DNA of 61,112 bases from Actinomycetes bacterium (GCA_023264975.1 JAHFUS010000001.1:1-61112), one strand, 5' to 3'; numbered from the stretch's first letter, positions 9,838 through 18,793 are shown. The notes: a model not told the origin generated them from the sequence alone. Made by a program: numbers and translations.

Positions 9838-9874
9838 GCGGCAAAGGCCGCCGTCGCAGGGGGATGATGGGCCG

Positions 9875-10480
9875 GTGATCCGCCAGGTACCGGTCGAGCT
9901 CCGCGGCCGCCGGGTGACCCTGCGCCCGATGGTGTCCCAGGACTTCGAGCAGTGGCGCGAGGTCCGCCGGCGTTGCCGGACGTGGCTCACCAGGTGGGAG
10001 CCCCGCGCCTCGCCGGACCACCCCGACGTGGTGGAGGACCACCGTGCGTTCTCGGCCCGCTGCAGCGCCCGGGACCGAGAGCGGCAGATGGGCAGCGGCT
10101 ACGGCTTCGGCATCTTCGTGGACGGCCGCTTCGCCGGGGAGATCAACCTGAACGGCGTCCAGCGGGGCGCCTTCCAGAACGCCTACGTCGGCTACTGGAT
10201 CGACCAGGCGCGGGCGGGCCGCGGCTACACGCCCGAGGCCGCCGTGGTTGCGTTCCGGTTCGCCTTCGAGAACCTTGATCTGCACCGGCTGCAGATCGCC
10301 GTCATCCCCCGCAACACGGCCAGCCGGCGGGTGGCCATGAAGCTCGACCTGCGCGACGAGGGCACCGCCGTCCGCTACCTGGAGATCGACGGCACGTGGG
10401 AGGACCACGTGCGCTACGCCATCACCTCCGAGGACTGGGCCGAGCGGCGTGAGGGCTACCTAAAGCAGTGGATCCTGTAG
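9875..10480 (+). CDS. GNAT acetyltransferase, RimJ/RimL type
   Basis: A 201-residue single GNAT domain. It begins LRGRRVTLRPM, has the GYWIDQARAGRGYTPEA acetyl-CoA loop and the VIPRNTASRRVAMKL helix typical of RimJ/RimL N-terminal alanine acetyltransferases. Members modify ribosomal proteins, other proteins or small amines; the substrate here is unknown. The GTG start has AGGGGGA about ten bases upstream. It lies 37 bases after the CoA-ligase gene and may be co-transcribed with it. Confidence 0.88.
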   Translation: MIRQVPVELRGRRVTLRPMVSQDFEQWREVRRRCRTWLTRWEPRASPDHPDVVEDHRAFSARCSARDRERQMGSGYGFGIFVDGRFAGEINLNGVQRGAFQNAYVGYWIDQARAGRGYTPEAAVVAFRFAFENLDLHRLQIAVIPRNTASRRVAMKLDLRDEGTAVRYLEIDGTWEDHVRYAITSEDWAERREGYLKQWIL

Positions 10481-10601
10481 CGAGGCGCTCGTGATCCGTC
10501 CGCCGCGTCCGGGCAGCTGACCCCACCGTGACGGGCGGGGAGGCCGTGCGGAAGGAGTGACGGCGTGCGCCGGCGAGCTGCACCTCGGGCAGGATGGACC
10601 G

Positions 10602-11090
10602 GTGGAGATCCGCCCCGTCACCCCCGGCGAGATGACGGAGGCGGGGGCGGTCACCGTCGCCGCCTACGGCACGGTCGACGACATCGTGCTCAGCGACGGC
10701 TACGCAGCCGACCTGCGGGACGTGGCCACCCGCACCACCGGCGCCACCGTGCTGGTGGCCGTCGAGGACGGCCGGGTGCTCGGCACCGTCACCTTGGTGG
10801 AGGACCCCTCCTCACGGTGGTCCGAGGGCCTGGCCGAAGGGGAGTTCGGCATCCGCATGCTGGGCGTGGCGCCCGAGGCGAGAGGCCGGGGGGTCGGCAC
10901 CGCCCTGCTGGTCGCCTGCCTCGACCGGGCACGGCAGGCCGGCGCGGTCAGGGCGGTCCTGCACTCCACCGCGTCCATGACGGCCGCCCACCGCATCTAC
11001 ATGCGGGCCGGCTTCGTACGCCGACCGGGGCGGGACGTGGTCCTCTCGGCCGACCTCGCCATCATGGCCTTCACCCTCGAGCTGCGTTGA
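10602..11090 (+). CDS. GNAT acetyltransferase
   Basis: A compact 162-residue GNAT protein. It starts IRPVTPGEMTEAGAVTVAAY, has the central strand RMLGVAPEARGRG with the Arg/Gly acetyl-CoA loop GRGVGTALLVACL, and the helix ASMTAAHRIYMRAGF. The GTG at 10602 leaves a normal N-terminus and has AGGATGG upstream; an in-frame GTG at 10557 would add 15 unconserved residues. The substrate is unknown. It is unrelated in detail to the preceding RimL-type enzyme. Confidence 0.82.
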   Translation: MEIRPVTPGEMTEAGAVTVAAYGTVDDIVLSDGYAADLRDVATRTTGATVLVAVEDGRVLGTVTLVEDPSSRWSEGLAEGEFGIRMLGVAPEARGRGVGTALLVACLDRARQAGAVRAVLHSTASMTAAHRIYMRAGFVRRPGRDVVLSADLAIMAFTLELR

Positions 11091-11213
11091 CGGTCTCATC
11101 ACTGTCGACCGGTGACCCCTCGGCTGGGCGTCTGGCGTACGGTGGGCCACCCCCTCGCTCGTCCCTGATCAGGGTGGGTTCCTCGGGCGCACCGGGTACC
11201 GTGGCCGCACAAC

Positions 11214-11300
11214 GCCCGGGTGGCGGAACTGGCCAGACGCGGGGGGCTTAAACCCCTCTGGGGCCTCGGCCCCATGTGGGTTCGAATCCCACCCCGGGCA
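11214..11300 (+). tRNA. tRNA-Leu (UAA)
   Basis: The acceptor stem pairs GCCCGGG at 11214-11220 with CCCGGGC at 11293-11299, and A at 11300 is the discriminator. The anticodon loop CTTAAAC (11247-11253) gives anticodon TAA. A long variable arm follows, as expected for a class II tRNA, then a T arm with GGTTCGAATCC. CCA is not encoded. A TACCGT hexamer at 11197-11202 sits where a -10 element would be. The stop of the opposing phosphatase gene is only six bases past its 3' end. Confidence 0.96.
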
Positions 11301-11306
11301 CCGGCA

Positions 11307-14300
11307 TCAGCGGGGCGGTTCGAGCGAGCCCTGGGGCCGGTACCTGATGCAGCGGAACAGGGTGCCCCGCGAGCCCGAGCGCACGACGGACTGGTCGGCC
11401 AGGCTGCTGACGATGTGCATGCCCCGGCCGTCCATGGCGTCGTCGGGGGGGACGGCGAGGGGCAGCAGGCGACCGCCGAAGCCCTCGCCGTCGTCGGACA
11501 CGTCGACCGTCACCTTGTCGGGGTCGACGCTCACGTGGACGTCGACGGCGGCGCGGGCGGCCCGCTCGGCGTTGGTGGTCAGCTCGTTGGCGATCATGAG
11601 GATGTCGCCGGCCAGCTCTGGCGCTTCCGCCAGATGCACCCCCAGCCATTCCCGTAGTCGTTGGCGGGTACGGGGGACGGCTCGAGGGCCGGGGACGAAG
11701 TGCTCGTGGAACATGCCCGGCGGCCGGCGGATGACGAGGATGGCGGTGTCGTCGCGCGGCCGCCCGCCGGCAAACTCGAAGAGTGCTGACTCGATTGCGT
11801 CGGCCACCGCCTCTGCGTTCCTGCCGGCGCACTGTTTCAGGGTGGCCTCGAGAAGGCCGTCGGCGAAGGCGCCGGAGGGCGAGCGCGCCTCGACCACGCC
11901 GTCGGTGTAGAGCACCAGGATCTCCTCGGGACCGAGCGTGGTGGAGACGTTTTTGAGCTCGGGGTTGGCGAACAGGCCGATGGCCATGCCCGGTTCGCCC
12001 ACTGATCGAACGTCGCCGTCTCTGCCGACCAGCATGGGTAGCGGCTGACCCCCGCACGACAGGGCGAAGTGCACCCCGGCCGAGTCGTGGTGGATGAGGG
12101 CCAGAGCAACTGTGCAGAAGCGCTCGCCGACGCCGTCGTCGAGGATCGAGTTGTTCAGAACCTCGAGCACCCCGGAAGGTCCGCTCCCGCCGCCCGCCGC
12201 CGTGCGCACGGTGTAGCGGGCCAGGGCGGTGAGCGAGGCGGCGGGGACGCCCTTGCCGCTCACGTCACCGATGACGACGCCCCAGCGCCCGCCGCCGGCG
12301 GCGAACACGTCGTAGAAGTCCCCGCCCACCTCGACCTCGTCACCGAGGGGGCGGTAGCGGGCTGCGACCTCCAGTCCGGGCAGCACCGGCACCTCAGGCG
12401 GGAGGAGACTGCGCTGGAGGGTGTGGGCGATGGCCGTGCGGGCCAGGTGGGCGCGGCTGTTGGTGATGGCGGTGGCGGTCCGTCCTGCCACGTCCTCGAG
12501 GAAGGCAACGTCGACCGGGCCGAACTGCCGCCCGGACGAGCCCATGGCGACCACCAGGACGCCCAGGGCCTCGTCACGGCCGAGCAGCGGCACCGCCAAC
12601 GCGGAGCGGCACCCGGAGTCGTCCGATGTGCCGGGCGTGGCGCCGTCGGCCGCCCAGGCCCGGCGGTGCTCCTCCTCGACGCGGGCCACCAGTCGGGGCG
12701 TTCCACCGGCGGCGACCTCCAGCAGCTGGGTCGCCCCGAAGCACCACGGTGGCCGGTCGGGACGCTGCCCCTCTGCCCCGCCGTCGAGGTCGGTCGCCGC
12801 CATCGCCACGGTGCGCAGGACGCCGTCCTCCATGAGGTGGACCGACACGCCGTCGGCCACCTCAGGGACGGCGAGCCGGGCCATGGAGTCGAGCGCCTGC
12901 TCGTAGTCGAGGGTCGACCCCAGCAGGCGGCTGGCCTCGGCCAGGAAGCTCTGGTGTTGGGCGCGGGCGTGTTCGCCTTCGTAGAACTGGGCCCGGTCGA
13001 GCGCCTGGGCGGCCTGCTGGCCGAGGGCGGTGAGGAAGGAGGTGTCGGTGTCGTCGAAGCTGCGCTCCTCGGACCAGGCGATGGCGATGGCGCCCAGCCT
13101 GCGCTCGCCGATGAGGAGCGGCACGACCGCGAAGGAGACGTTGGGGGTGGGCACGCCCGACAGCGCGGGATAGCGCTCGTCGCGCTCGTGGACCGAGCGG
13201 AGGAGGACCAGCCTGCCCTCGCGTAGAGCCTCGCTGGCGGGCAGGGGCGCGTCGAGGGCGAACGTCTGGTAGCGATCGAGGGCGCTGAGGCTGAGACCGA
13301 CATGTCGGATCACAGAGAGCCGGTCGCCGTCCTCGTTCAGGATGCACACCGCCCCGCTGGCCGCTTCCATGGCCTTGGTGCCCTGCTCGACGATGACCTC
13401 GGCCACGTCGGGCGTGGTACGGGCATCGGAGAGGCCTGCCGTGACGGCCTGGAGGCGGGCCACGCGGCCCACTGCCCGCTCGGCCGCCTGCCTGGCCTTC
13501 TGCTCGGCCGCCAGCAGTCGACCGCGCTCCTCCTCGGCGAGCTTGCGCTCGGTGATGTCGACCGCCACGCCGCGGGTGCCGGCGATGACCCCGTTGTCGT
13601 CGTGGAACACGGCACCCCGGCGGGCCAGCCAGCGGACCTGCCCGTCGGGACGTACGACGCGGTGCTCGAGTTCGTAGGTGCCGTCCTCCGACAGTGCCCG
13701 CTCGACTTCGCCGATCACCCACTCGCGGTCGTCGGGGTGCACCAGATGGACCCACTCATCGAAGTCCCCGTCGCCGGGCTCGTCCCCGAGGCCGTAGAGG
13801 TTCTGGAGCTTGCGGTCCCTGGTCACCAGCCCGGTGCGCATCTCCCAGACCCACGTGCCCATGTTCCCGGCGGCCAGGGCCAGGCGGAGGTCCTCCCGGC
13901 TGCGCAGCAGTTCCTGCGCCTCGGCCCGGCGCTCGGTGACGTCGGTGCAGGCGCCGGCGTAGGCCGACGCCCCAGGCGGGTCGGACATGGAGGGAACGGG
14001 CACCCCGCGGTCGAGCATCCACCGCCACGTCCCGTCATGGTGGCGGAGGCGGAACTCCACTTCGAACGAGCGGTGGGCGGCAGCCGCCTCGCGGTGGGCG
14101 GCCTGCAGTCGCTCCCGGTCGTCGGGGTGCACAGCTTGGAGCCATCCCTCGCCGGCCGTCTGGCCGAGCGTCATGCCCGTGAAGGCGAGCCACGGGGCAT
14201 TGAACTGCATGCCGTTGACGCCATCGCCGGACATCCACAAGAGCACGGGCGCCAGGTCGGCCAACCCCCCGGTGTCTGGGCGGCCGTGTGCCCCGTCCCT

Positions 14301-14333
14301 GCCTCCCGCCCCGCTCTCCGACCGGGCAACCAC
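11307..14333 (-). CDS. PAS-PAS-GAF-GAF-SpoIIE phosphatase-HATPase signalling protein
   Basis: A 1008-residue cytoplasmic multi-domain regulator. Order, approximate: PAS 25-145, PAS/PAC 150-275 (HRVVRPDGQVRWLARRG), GAF 295-450, GAF 455-625, a SpoIIE/RsbU PP2C-type phosphatase 650-860 (GGDFYDVFAAGG, GDVSGKGVPAA), and a C-terminal RsbW-type ATPase 875-990 (ANELTTNAERAA, VSDDGEGFGG). It should sense signals through PAS/GAF, dephosphorylate an anti-sigma-factor antagonist, and possibly phosphorylate or bind partners through the kinase module. No RsbV/RsbW partner gene lies nearby. The GTG start is supported by AGGAGG six bases upstream (14340-14345 on the complement). It ends six bases from tRNA-Leu. 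Confidence 0.93.
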   Translation of the reverse strand: MVARSESGAGGRDGAHGRPDTGGLADLAPVLLWMSGDGVNGMQFNAPWLAFTGMTLGQTAGEGWLQAVHPDDRERLQAAHREAAAAHRSFEVEFRLRHHDGTWRWMLDRGVPVPSMSDPPGASAYAGACTDVTERRAEAQELLRSREDLRLALAAGNMGTWVWEMRTGLVTRDRKLQNLYGLGDEPGDGDFDEWVHLVHPDDREWVIGEVERALSEDGTYELEHRVVRPDGQVRWLARRGAVFHDDNGVIAGTRGVAVDITERKLAEEERGRLLAAEQKARQAAERAVGRVARLQAVTAGLSDARTTPDVAEVIVEQGTKAMEAASGAVCILNEDGDRLSVIRHVGLSLSALDRYQTFALDAPLPASEALREGRLVLLRSVHERDERYPALSGVPTPNVSFAVVPLLIGERRLGAIAIAWSEERSFDDTDTSFLTALGQQAAQALDRAQFYEGEHARAQHQSFLAEASRLLGSTLDYEQALDSMARLAVPEVADGVSVHLMEDGVLRTVAMAATDLDGGAEGQRPDRPPWCFGATQLLEVAAGGTPRLVARVEEEHRRAWAADGATPGTSDDSGCRSALAVPLLGRDEALGVLVVAMGSSGRQFGPVDVAFLEDVAGRTATAITNSRAHLARTAIAHTLQRSLLPPEVPVLPGLEVAARYRPLGDEVEVGGDFYDVFAAGGGRWGVVIGDVSGKGVPAASLTALARYTVRTAAGGGSGPSGVLEVLNNSILDDGVGERFCTVALALIHHDSAGVHFALSCGGQPLPMLVGRDGDVRSVGEPGMAIGLFANPELKNVSTTLGPEEILVLYTDGVVEARSPSGAFADGLLEATLKQCAGRNAEAVADAIESALFEFAGGRPRDDTAILVIRRPPGMFHEHFVPGPRAVPRTRQRLREWLGVHLAEAPELAGDILMIANELTTNAERAARAAVDVHVSVDPDKVTVDVSDDGEGFGGRLLPLAVPPDDAMDGRGMHIVSSLADQSVVRSGSRGTLFRCIRYRPQGSLEPPR

Positions 14334-14501
14334 CTGCTGCCTCCTCGACCCCAGCAGATCGTCTCGTCGGGGTACCGGGTGGCCGCCCCTCGGGTAGAGG
14401 CGCCGCCACGGCGCCCGACTGCATGCTCCACCTCTTTGTAGCAGTGCCGCGGGCTGGCCAGAACCCCCAAGATGGGCGGGTCTCCGTCGCAGGGTCGCCG
14501 T

Positions 14502-15254
14502 TCAGGGCTCGAGGTCGGCCGCCGCCTCGGGCTCGAGGCCCTCCAGCGGCTCCACCGGGCGGCGTCCCCGCTCGACCCGCCACACGCTGAACGCCGCTGT
14601 CGAGGCCGCCAGCCAGGCAAGCCCCAGGGCGTAGCCGCCGATCACGTCGCTGACGTAGTGCACGCCCAGGGCCAGCCGGGAGAAGCCGATGGCCAGGACC
14701 AGCACCACGACGCCGGCCACGGCCGGCCGCCGGGCCTTGGGCGCCAGGGCGGGCATGAGCACGAGGAGGAGGGCGCCGTAGGCGATGGTCGACGACATGG
14801 CGTGGCCGGACGGGAAGCTTTGGCCGTGGGCGGTGGCGACGGGCGCATCGAGGGACGGGCGGTCACGGTCGACGGCGATCTTCACGGCGGTGTCGATCAG
14901 GCCGCCGGTGAGGGTGGTGGCGACCAGGAACACGGCCAGGCGGACGCGGTGCCGGCGCAACACGTAGACGACGGCGACGACCACGATCACCGTCAGCCAC
15001 GGGGGGCTGCCCACGAAGCTGATGGCCTCCAGGATCCGTACCGCCGCCGGTGATCCCCGGGCCCAGTCGTGCAGATCGTTGGCGGCGGCGGTGTCCACCC
15101 GCACGAGGGGCCCGCGGCGCACCACCTGGTCGACCAGGATGCCGAACGGGACGGCCACGAGCACCAGTGCCACCGCCAGCAGGGTGAGGCGCAGGCCGTA
15201 GCGGTTCTCCGGGTCGAGCCGGCGCAGCACCGGATCCGGGAGGGCGGCTCGCAT
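14502..15254 (-). CDS. PAP2-family phosphatase (membrane)
   Basis: A 250-residue membrane protein with about six helices and the complete acid-phosphatase signature. C1 is KIAVDRDRP, C2 is SFPSGHAMS, and C3 is SRLALGVHYVSDVIGG. The family removes phosphate from lipid or polyprenyl pyrophosphates such as phosphatidate or undecaprenyl pyrophosphate, with active sites facing outward. The ATG at 15254 is chosen because the long in-frame extension upstream is basic, Pro-rich and overlaps the next gene. Recycling of a lipid carrier for the glycan genes is possible but not shown. Confidence 0.9.
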   Translation of the reverse strand: MRAALPDPVLRRLDPENRYGLRLTLLAVALVLVAVPFGILVDQVVRRGPLVRVDTAAANDLHDWARGSPAAVRILEAISFVGSPPWLTVIVVVAVVYVLRRHRVRLAVFLVATTLTGGLIDTAVKIAVDRDRPSLDAPVATAHGQSFPSGHAMSSTIAYGALLLVLMPALAPKARRPAVAGVVVLVLAIGFSRLALGVHYVSDVIGGYALGLAWLAASTAAFSVWRVERGRRPVEPLEGLEPEAAADLEP

Positions 15255-15394
15255 CCTGCTCTCCGTGTACCGGTGGTGGGCCGACGCCAAACCTGGGCGG
15301 CCGGCCCGGCCGGTCAGGGCTCCTAGAGAAGCCGGGCGTGCGCCCGCTGAGATGCGCTCAGATGGACGCCCTGCGGGTGGCCGGGACCGGCTAG

Positions 15395-15958
15395 CTAGCG
15401 ACGGGTCCGCAGGGACTTGTGCATGCGGAGGCCGAGGAAGGCGCAGTACATACCGGACAGGACGATGAGATTGATGGCGAAGTGGAACCACACCGGGTTC
15501 ACCCAGATGGTGAGCGTGCCTTCGGGTGGATTGCCCCCCGACTGGATGTATTCGATGAGGCGAACCGTGTGGTCGAACACGTGGTACGTCTGCACGACCA
15601 AGGCGACGACCATGGCGTACCAGCCCCACCGGTAGTTGACCTTGAGCCAGGCGCGGGTGCGCTTGCCGGCGCCGATGACGACGGCGAACAACCCGTAGAG
15701 CAGGAGGGCGTTGGCGCCGAAGTGGACGTACTCGAAGTCGACTCCGTTGATCAGGGTGTGCGCCGAGGGGTGGTGGAGGATGTTGAGTTGCACCGTCTCG
15801 ATGGCGTGCTCGAGCTGGTGGAACGTCTGGTAGCAGAGCAGGAGCAGGAAGAACCGGGCCGTCATGGTGCGCACGGGCGACAGCGGGACCACGGGGCTGG
15901 GCATCCGGTCGCCCGGTCCCGGCGCCTCCTCGTGGGTGGTGGTGACGGCGGCGCTCAC
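15395..15958 (-). CDS. Four-helix membrane protein with paired His motifs, unknown function
   Basis: A 187-residue membrane protein with four predicted helices. Two helices carry similar motifs: FHQLEHAIETVQ in the first and YHVFDHTVRLIEYIQ in the third. A further FHFAINLIVL lies in the last helix and FEYVHFGANALLLYG in the second. The spacing of His with Glu/Asp suggests a metal or haem site inside the membrane, but I do not recognise the family. GTG 15958 gives a short cytoplasmic N-terminus; an earlier start at 16045 would add 29 residues of low-complexity sequence. Confidence 0.65.
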   Translation of the reverse strand: MSAAVTTTHEEAPGPGDRMPSPVVPLSPVRTMTARFFLLLLCYQTFHQLEHAIETVQLNILHHPSAHTLINGVDFEYVHFGANALLLYGLFAVVIGAGKRTRAWLKVNYRWGWYAMVVALVVQTYHVFDHTVRLIEYIQSGGNPPEGTLTIWVNPVWFHFAINLIVLSGMYCAFLGLRMHKSLRTRR

Positions 15959-16140
15959 GCGCCCGACCCCCGCTGTGCCATCCCTACAGCCTGACATATC
16001 TGCGCTCGTTCCCGAACATCGGGCGTGGCCTCGCGCTCCTGCCAAGCGGGTCGTTTCCTTGCGGTGTCGGCGGGACCCCGCGGCGGCCTCCCTCGTGCGG
16101 CGGGGCGGGCCCGATCACCGCCACGTACACTGCCCGGGCC

Positions 16141-16488
16141 ATGGGCACGAGGGTCTACTTCAACCCGTCATGCTCCAAGTGCAGGACGGTGCAGGGCATC
16201 CTGAGCGACAAGGGCGTGGAGGCGGAGTACGTCCGTTACCTCGACGCCGCGCCCACCCGGGAGACGCTGGTGGAGGTCATGCGCCTGCTCGGCATCGACG
16301 ACCCCCGCCGGATGATGCGCACGGGCGAGGCCGTCTACGCCGATTTGGGCCTGGCGTCGGTCTCACCCGACGGTCTTCTCGACGCCATGGTGGCCAACCC
16401 CGTCCTCATCGAGCGCCCCATCGTGGTCCATGACGGCAAGGCTGTCATCGCCCGCCCTGCCGAGCGGGTCCTGAGCCTTTTCGAGTAG
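16141..16488 (+). CDS. ArsC-family thioredoxin-fold protein (arsenate reductase-like)
   Basis: A 115-residue ArsC/Spx-fold protein. It starts VYFNPSCSKCRTVQ with the catalytic-type Cys in the first loop, and ends with RPIVVHDGKAVIARPAERV, which holds the conserved Arg-Pro of the glutaredoxin-linked ArsC family. The N-terminal motif is CSKC, a potential dithiol, where classical plasmid-type ArsC has a single Cys here; this resembles YffB/ArsC-like proteins of uncertain substrate. No arsenite exporter is adjacent, so arsenate reduction is only one option. The ATG directly follows the TACACT-containing upstream gap. Confidence 0.85.
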   Translation: MGTRVYFNPSCSKCRTVQGILSDKGVEAEYVRYLDAAPTRETLVEVMRLLGIDDPRRMMRTGEAVYADLGLASVSPDGLLDAMVANPVLIERPIVVHDGKAVIARPAERVLSLFE

Positions 16489-16489
16489 A

Positions 16490-16532
16490 GAACCCGCCTT
16501 TCGGCGAGTTGTCATCCAGGAACGGCGGGTTC
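16490..16532. terminator. Inverted repeat between convergent ArsC-like and epimerase genes
   Basis: GAACCCGCC at 16490-16498 pairs perfectly with GGCGGGTTC at 16524-16532 across a 25-nt loop. It straddles the two convergent stops and could end both transcripts, although the right arm lies inside the epimerase tail and there is no T run. Confidence 0.35.
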
Positions 16533-17546
16533 GGCGGCCAGGGCGGCGACGCCGGTGGCGAAGGGGACGGCGGCTTCGAAACCGAGGACCTCGCGGGCCC
16601 GGCGGGCCGATGCGACGACGTGGCGGACGTCGCCCAGGCGCCACCTGCCCGTGATGACGGGGTCGAGGCGGTGGCCGTCGGCGACGGCGCCGGCGAGGGC
16701 GGCGGCCAGGTCGCCCACGGTGTGGACGTGGCCGCTCGCCACGTTGAAGGCGCCCGGCGTGGGCTCAGGCGAGGTGAGGGCGAGCAGGTTGGCCCGGGCG
16801 ACGTCGGTGACGTGGACGAAATCCCGGCGCTGACCACCGTCCTCGAAGACCTGCGGCGCCCGGCCTGCGACCAGGGCGGAGCGGAAGATGCTGGCCACGC
16901 CGGCGTAGGGCGTGCCGGCGGGCATCCGGGGGCCGTAGACGTTGTGGTAGCGGAGGGCGGTGACGGGCGCGCCGGTCTCGCGGCCCCAGGCCGCGCACAG
17001 GTGCTCCTGGTGGAGCTTGGTGGCGGCGTAGACGTTGCGGGGGTCGCTCGGAGCGTCCTCGTCGACCTCGCCCTGGCCCAGCGGTTCGGCGCACGTCGGG
17101 CAGCGGGGCTCGAACTGGCCGGCGTCGAGGTCGGCGGGGGTGCGGGGCGGCGCCCGCACAGGCCCGTGGGCGGCGCACAGGGACAGGCCCTCGCCGTACA
17201 CCACCATGCTGCTGGCGAGGACAAGGCGGCCGCGGAAGCCGTCGCGGTGAAGGGCCTGGAGCAGCTCGGCCGTTCCGGTGTCGTTGTCGGCCACGTAGTC
17301 GGCGACGTCGCCCATGTCGACGCCGAGGCCGACTCGGGCGGCCTGGTGGCACACCGCGTCGATGCCGTCGAGGGCGCCGTCCCACGAGGCCCGGTGGCGG
17401 ATGTCGGCCTGCCGGTACTCGGCCCCGACGTTCGGGTGGGCCGGGGCGGCCCGGTCGAGGACCAGGGCCCCGTGGCCGGCGTCGACCAGCGCGTCCACCA
17501 CGTGGGAGCCGACGAACCCCGACCCGCCGGTGACGAGGGCCCTCAC
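16512..17546 (-). CDS. NAD-dependent sugar epimerase/dehydratase with a Cys/His insertion
   Basis: A 344-residue extended short-chain dehydrogenase. It has ALVTGGSGFVGSHVVDAL for NAD binding, SSMVVYGEG with the catalytic Ser/Thr region, and YAATKLHQE as the YxxxK active site. Its HNVYGPRMP sequence is typical of UDP-glucose/UDP-galacturonate epimerases. An insertion of about 45 residues after the VVYGEG strand contains LCAAHG and later RCPTCAEPLG, a CxxH...CxxC arrangement that could bind zinc. The GTG start overlaps the histidine-kinase stop by four bases, making it the last gene of a four-gene operon. The sugar substrate is unknown. Confidence 0.88.
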   Translation of the reverse strand: MRALVTGGSGFVGSHVVDALVDAGHGALVLDRAAPAHPNVGAEYRQADIRHRASWDGALDGIDAVCHQAARVGLGVDMGDVADYVADNDTGTAELLQALHRDGFRGRLVLASSMVVYGEGLSLCAAHGPVRAPPRTPADLDAGQFEPRCPTCAEPLGQGEVDEDAPSDPRNVYAATKLHQEHLCAAWGRETGAPVTALRYHNVYGPRMPAGTPYAGVASIFRSALVAGRAPQVFEDGGQRRDFVHVTDVARANLLALTSPEPTPGAFNVASGHVHTVGDLAAALAGAVADGHRLDPVITGRWRLGDVRHVVASARRAREVLGFEAAVPFATGVAALAAEPAVPG

Positions 17547-18793
17547 GCGCCGGCGCCGGCGCCGGCCGGCGCCCCCGCCCCGGGAAGGGGCAGGCGGACG
17601 GTGAAGCGGCAGCCGCCGTCTTCGTTGCCCACCTCGATGTCGCCCCGGTGGGCCTCGACGATGCCTCGGGCGATGGCGAGCCCGAGGCCAGCGCCGCCAT
17701 CGTGCTCGGGCGTGCGGGCGGTGTCGCCCCGGAAGGCCAGGTCGAAGACCCGGTCCAGCTCGGCGGGCGGGATGCCGCCGCACGAGTCGTGCACGGACAC
17801 CACGGCGTGGTCGCCCACCACGCCGGCGTCGAGGCGCACCTCGCCTTCCGGCGGGGTGTGGCGGATGGCGTTGTCGAGCAGGTTGCGCAGCACCCGCAGC
17901 ACGTCGGGCGTGGCCACCTCGAGATCCGGCGCCACGCCCTGTAGCGAACCGGCGAGGAGCACGCCCTTGGCCGACGCCACCGGCGATGCGCCGGCCAGCG
18001 CGTCGGAGACGAGATCGGAGAGCGAAGCCATCTCGAGGTGCAGTTCGAGGGTCCCGGCCTGGATGCGGCTGAGTTCGAACAGGTCGTCCACCAGGCCGGC
18101 CAGGCGGTCGACCTCGAGGCGCATGGTGCGGTGGTAGCGGTCGACGGTGACGTCGTCGGTGACCACGCCGTCCTCCAGGGCCTCCACCATGGCCCGGATG
18201 CCGGCAAGGGGCGTGCGCAGGTCGTGCGACACCCACGCCACCAGCTCGCGGCGGGAGGCGTCGAGCGCCCGCTCCCGGGCCCGGGCCGCTTCCAGCCGGC
18301 TCGACATGTCCTCCAGCCGGCGACCCAGGGCGGCCAGCTCCTCGGGGGCGGCCGGGTCGCCGTCGGACGTGGCGGGCGTGCCGCCATCGCCGATGCGCTG
18401 CATGACGTCGCCCAGCGAGCGGCTGGCGGCGACGAGGCGGTCGCCCAGCACGAGGGCGGCGATGAGGCCGACGGTGCCGGCGGACACCAGGATCACGAGC
18501 AGGGCGCCGTAGTCGTGGGTGGACAGGAACATGGCGTCGGCGGCGGCGGTGGCGCCCACGCCCACGGCCACCACCGAGGTGAGGGCCACCACCACGGCCT
18601 GGGCGCGGGTGGAACGCCGGCGCAACGTGTGCAGCAGGCCGGTGCCGGCCACGCCTGCGATGGCGGCGCCGCCCATGGCGGTGGCGACAAGCTCGACGGC
18701 ATCGGACGCGGGGGTGCCCACCAGGGCGGCGACGGCGGCCGCCAGCACCAGGCCGGCGGCGGCCACGATGGCGGCGACGGGGGTGGGCCTCAT
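17543..18793 (-). CDS. Sensor histidine kinase
   Basis: A 416-residue membrane sensor. The N-terminal 150 residues hold about five hydrophobic helices in place of a clear extracytoplasmic domain, so the signal is probably sensed in or near the membrane. A linker helix, then the H-box VSHDLRTPL with phospho-acceptor His190, and the ATP-binding boxes LLDNAIRHTPPEG (N), DSCGGIPPAE (G1) and GGAGLGLAIARGIVEAH (G2) follow. The tail is Ala/Gly/Pro-rich. The ATG overlaps the response-regulator stop as ATGA and the stop overlaps the epimerase GTG, so the four genes should be made together. Confidence 0.93.
   Translation of the reverse strand: MRPTPVAAIVAAAGLVLAAAVAALVGTPASDAVELVATAMGGAAIAGVAGTGLLHTLRRRSTRAQAVVVALTSVVAVGVGATAAADAMFLSTHDYGALLVILVSAGTVGLIAALVLGDRLVAASRSLGDVMQRIGDGGTPATSDGDPAAPEELAALGRRLEDMSSRLEAARARERALDASRRELVAWVSHDLRTPLAGIRAMVEALEDGVVTDDVTVDRYHRTMRLEVDRLAGLVDDLFELSRIQAGTLELHLEMASLSDLVSDALAGASPVASAKGVLLAGSLQGVAPDLEVATPDVLRVLRNLLDNAIRHTPPEGEVRLDAGVVGDHAVVSVHDSCGGIPPAELDRVFDLAFRGDTARTPEHDGGAGLGLAIARGIVEAHRGDIEVGNEDGGCRFTVRLPLPGAGAPAGAGAGA

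Noticed and set aside
16141-16488. Assignment as a true arsenate reductase of an arsenic operon
   Set aside because: No arsenite exporter, arsR or acr3 gene is adjacent, and the N-terminal CSKC differs from classical ArsC, so only the family call is kept.
16509-18137. Long plus-strand open frame of over 500 codons opposite the epimerase and kinase genes
   Set aside because: It is the antisense of two well-identified genes; composition is Gly/Ala/Arg-rich without motifs. Long antisense frames are expected at this GC content, as also at 2168-3568, 7648-9189, 12069-13226, 23028-24497 and 43785-45491.
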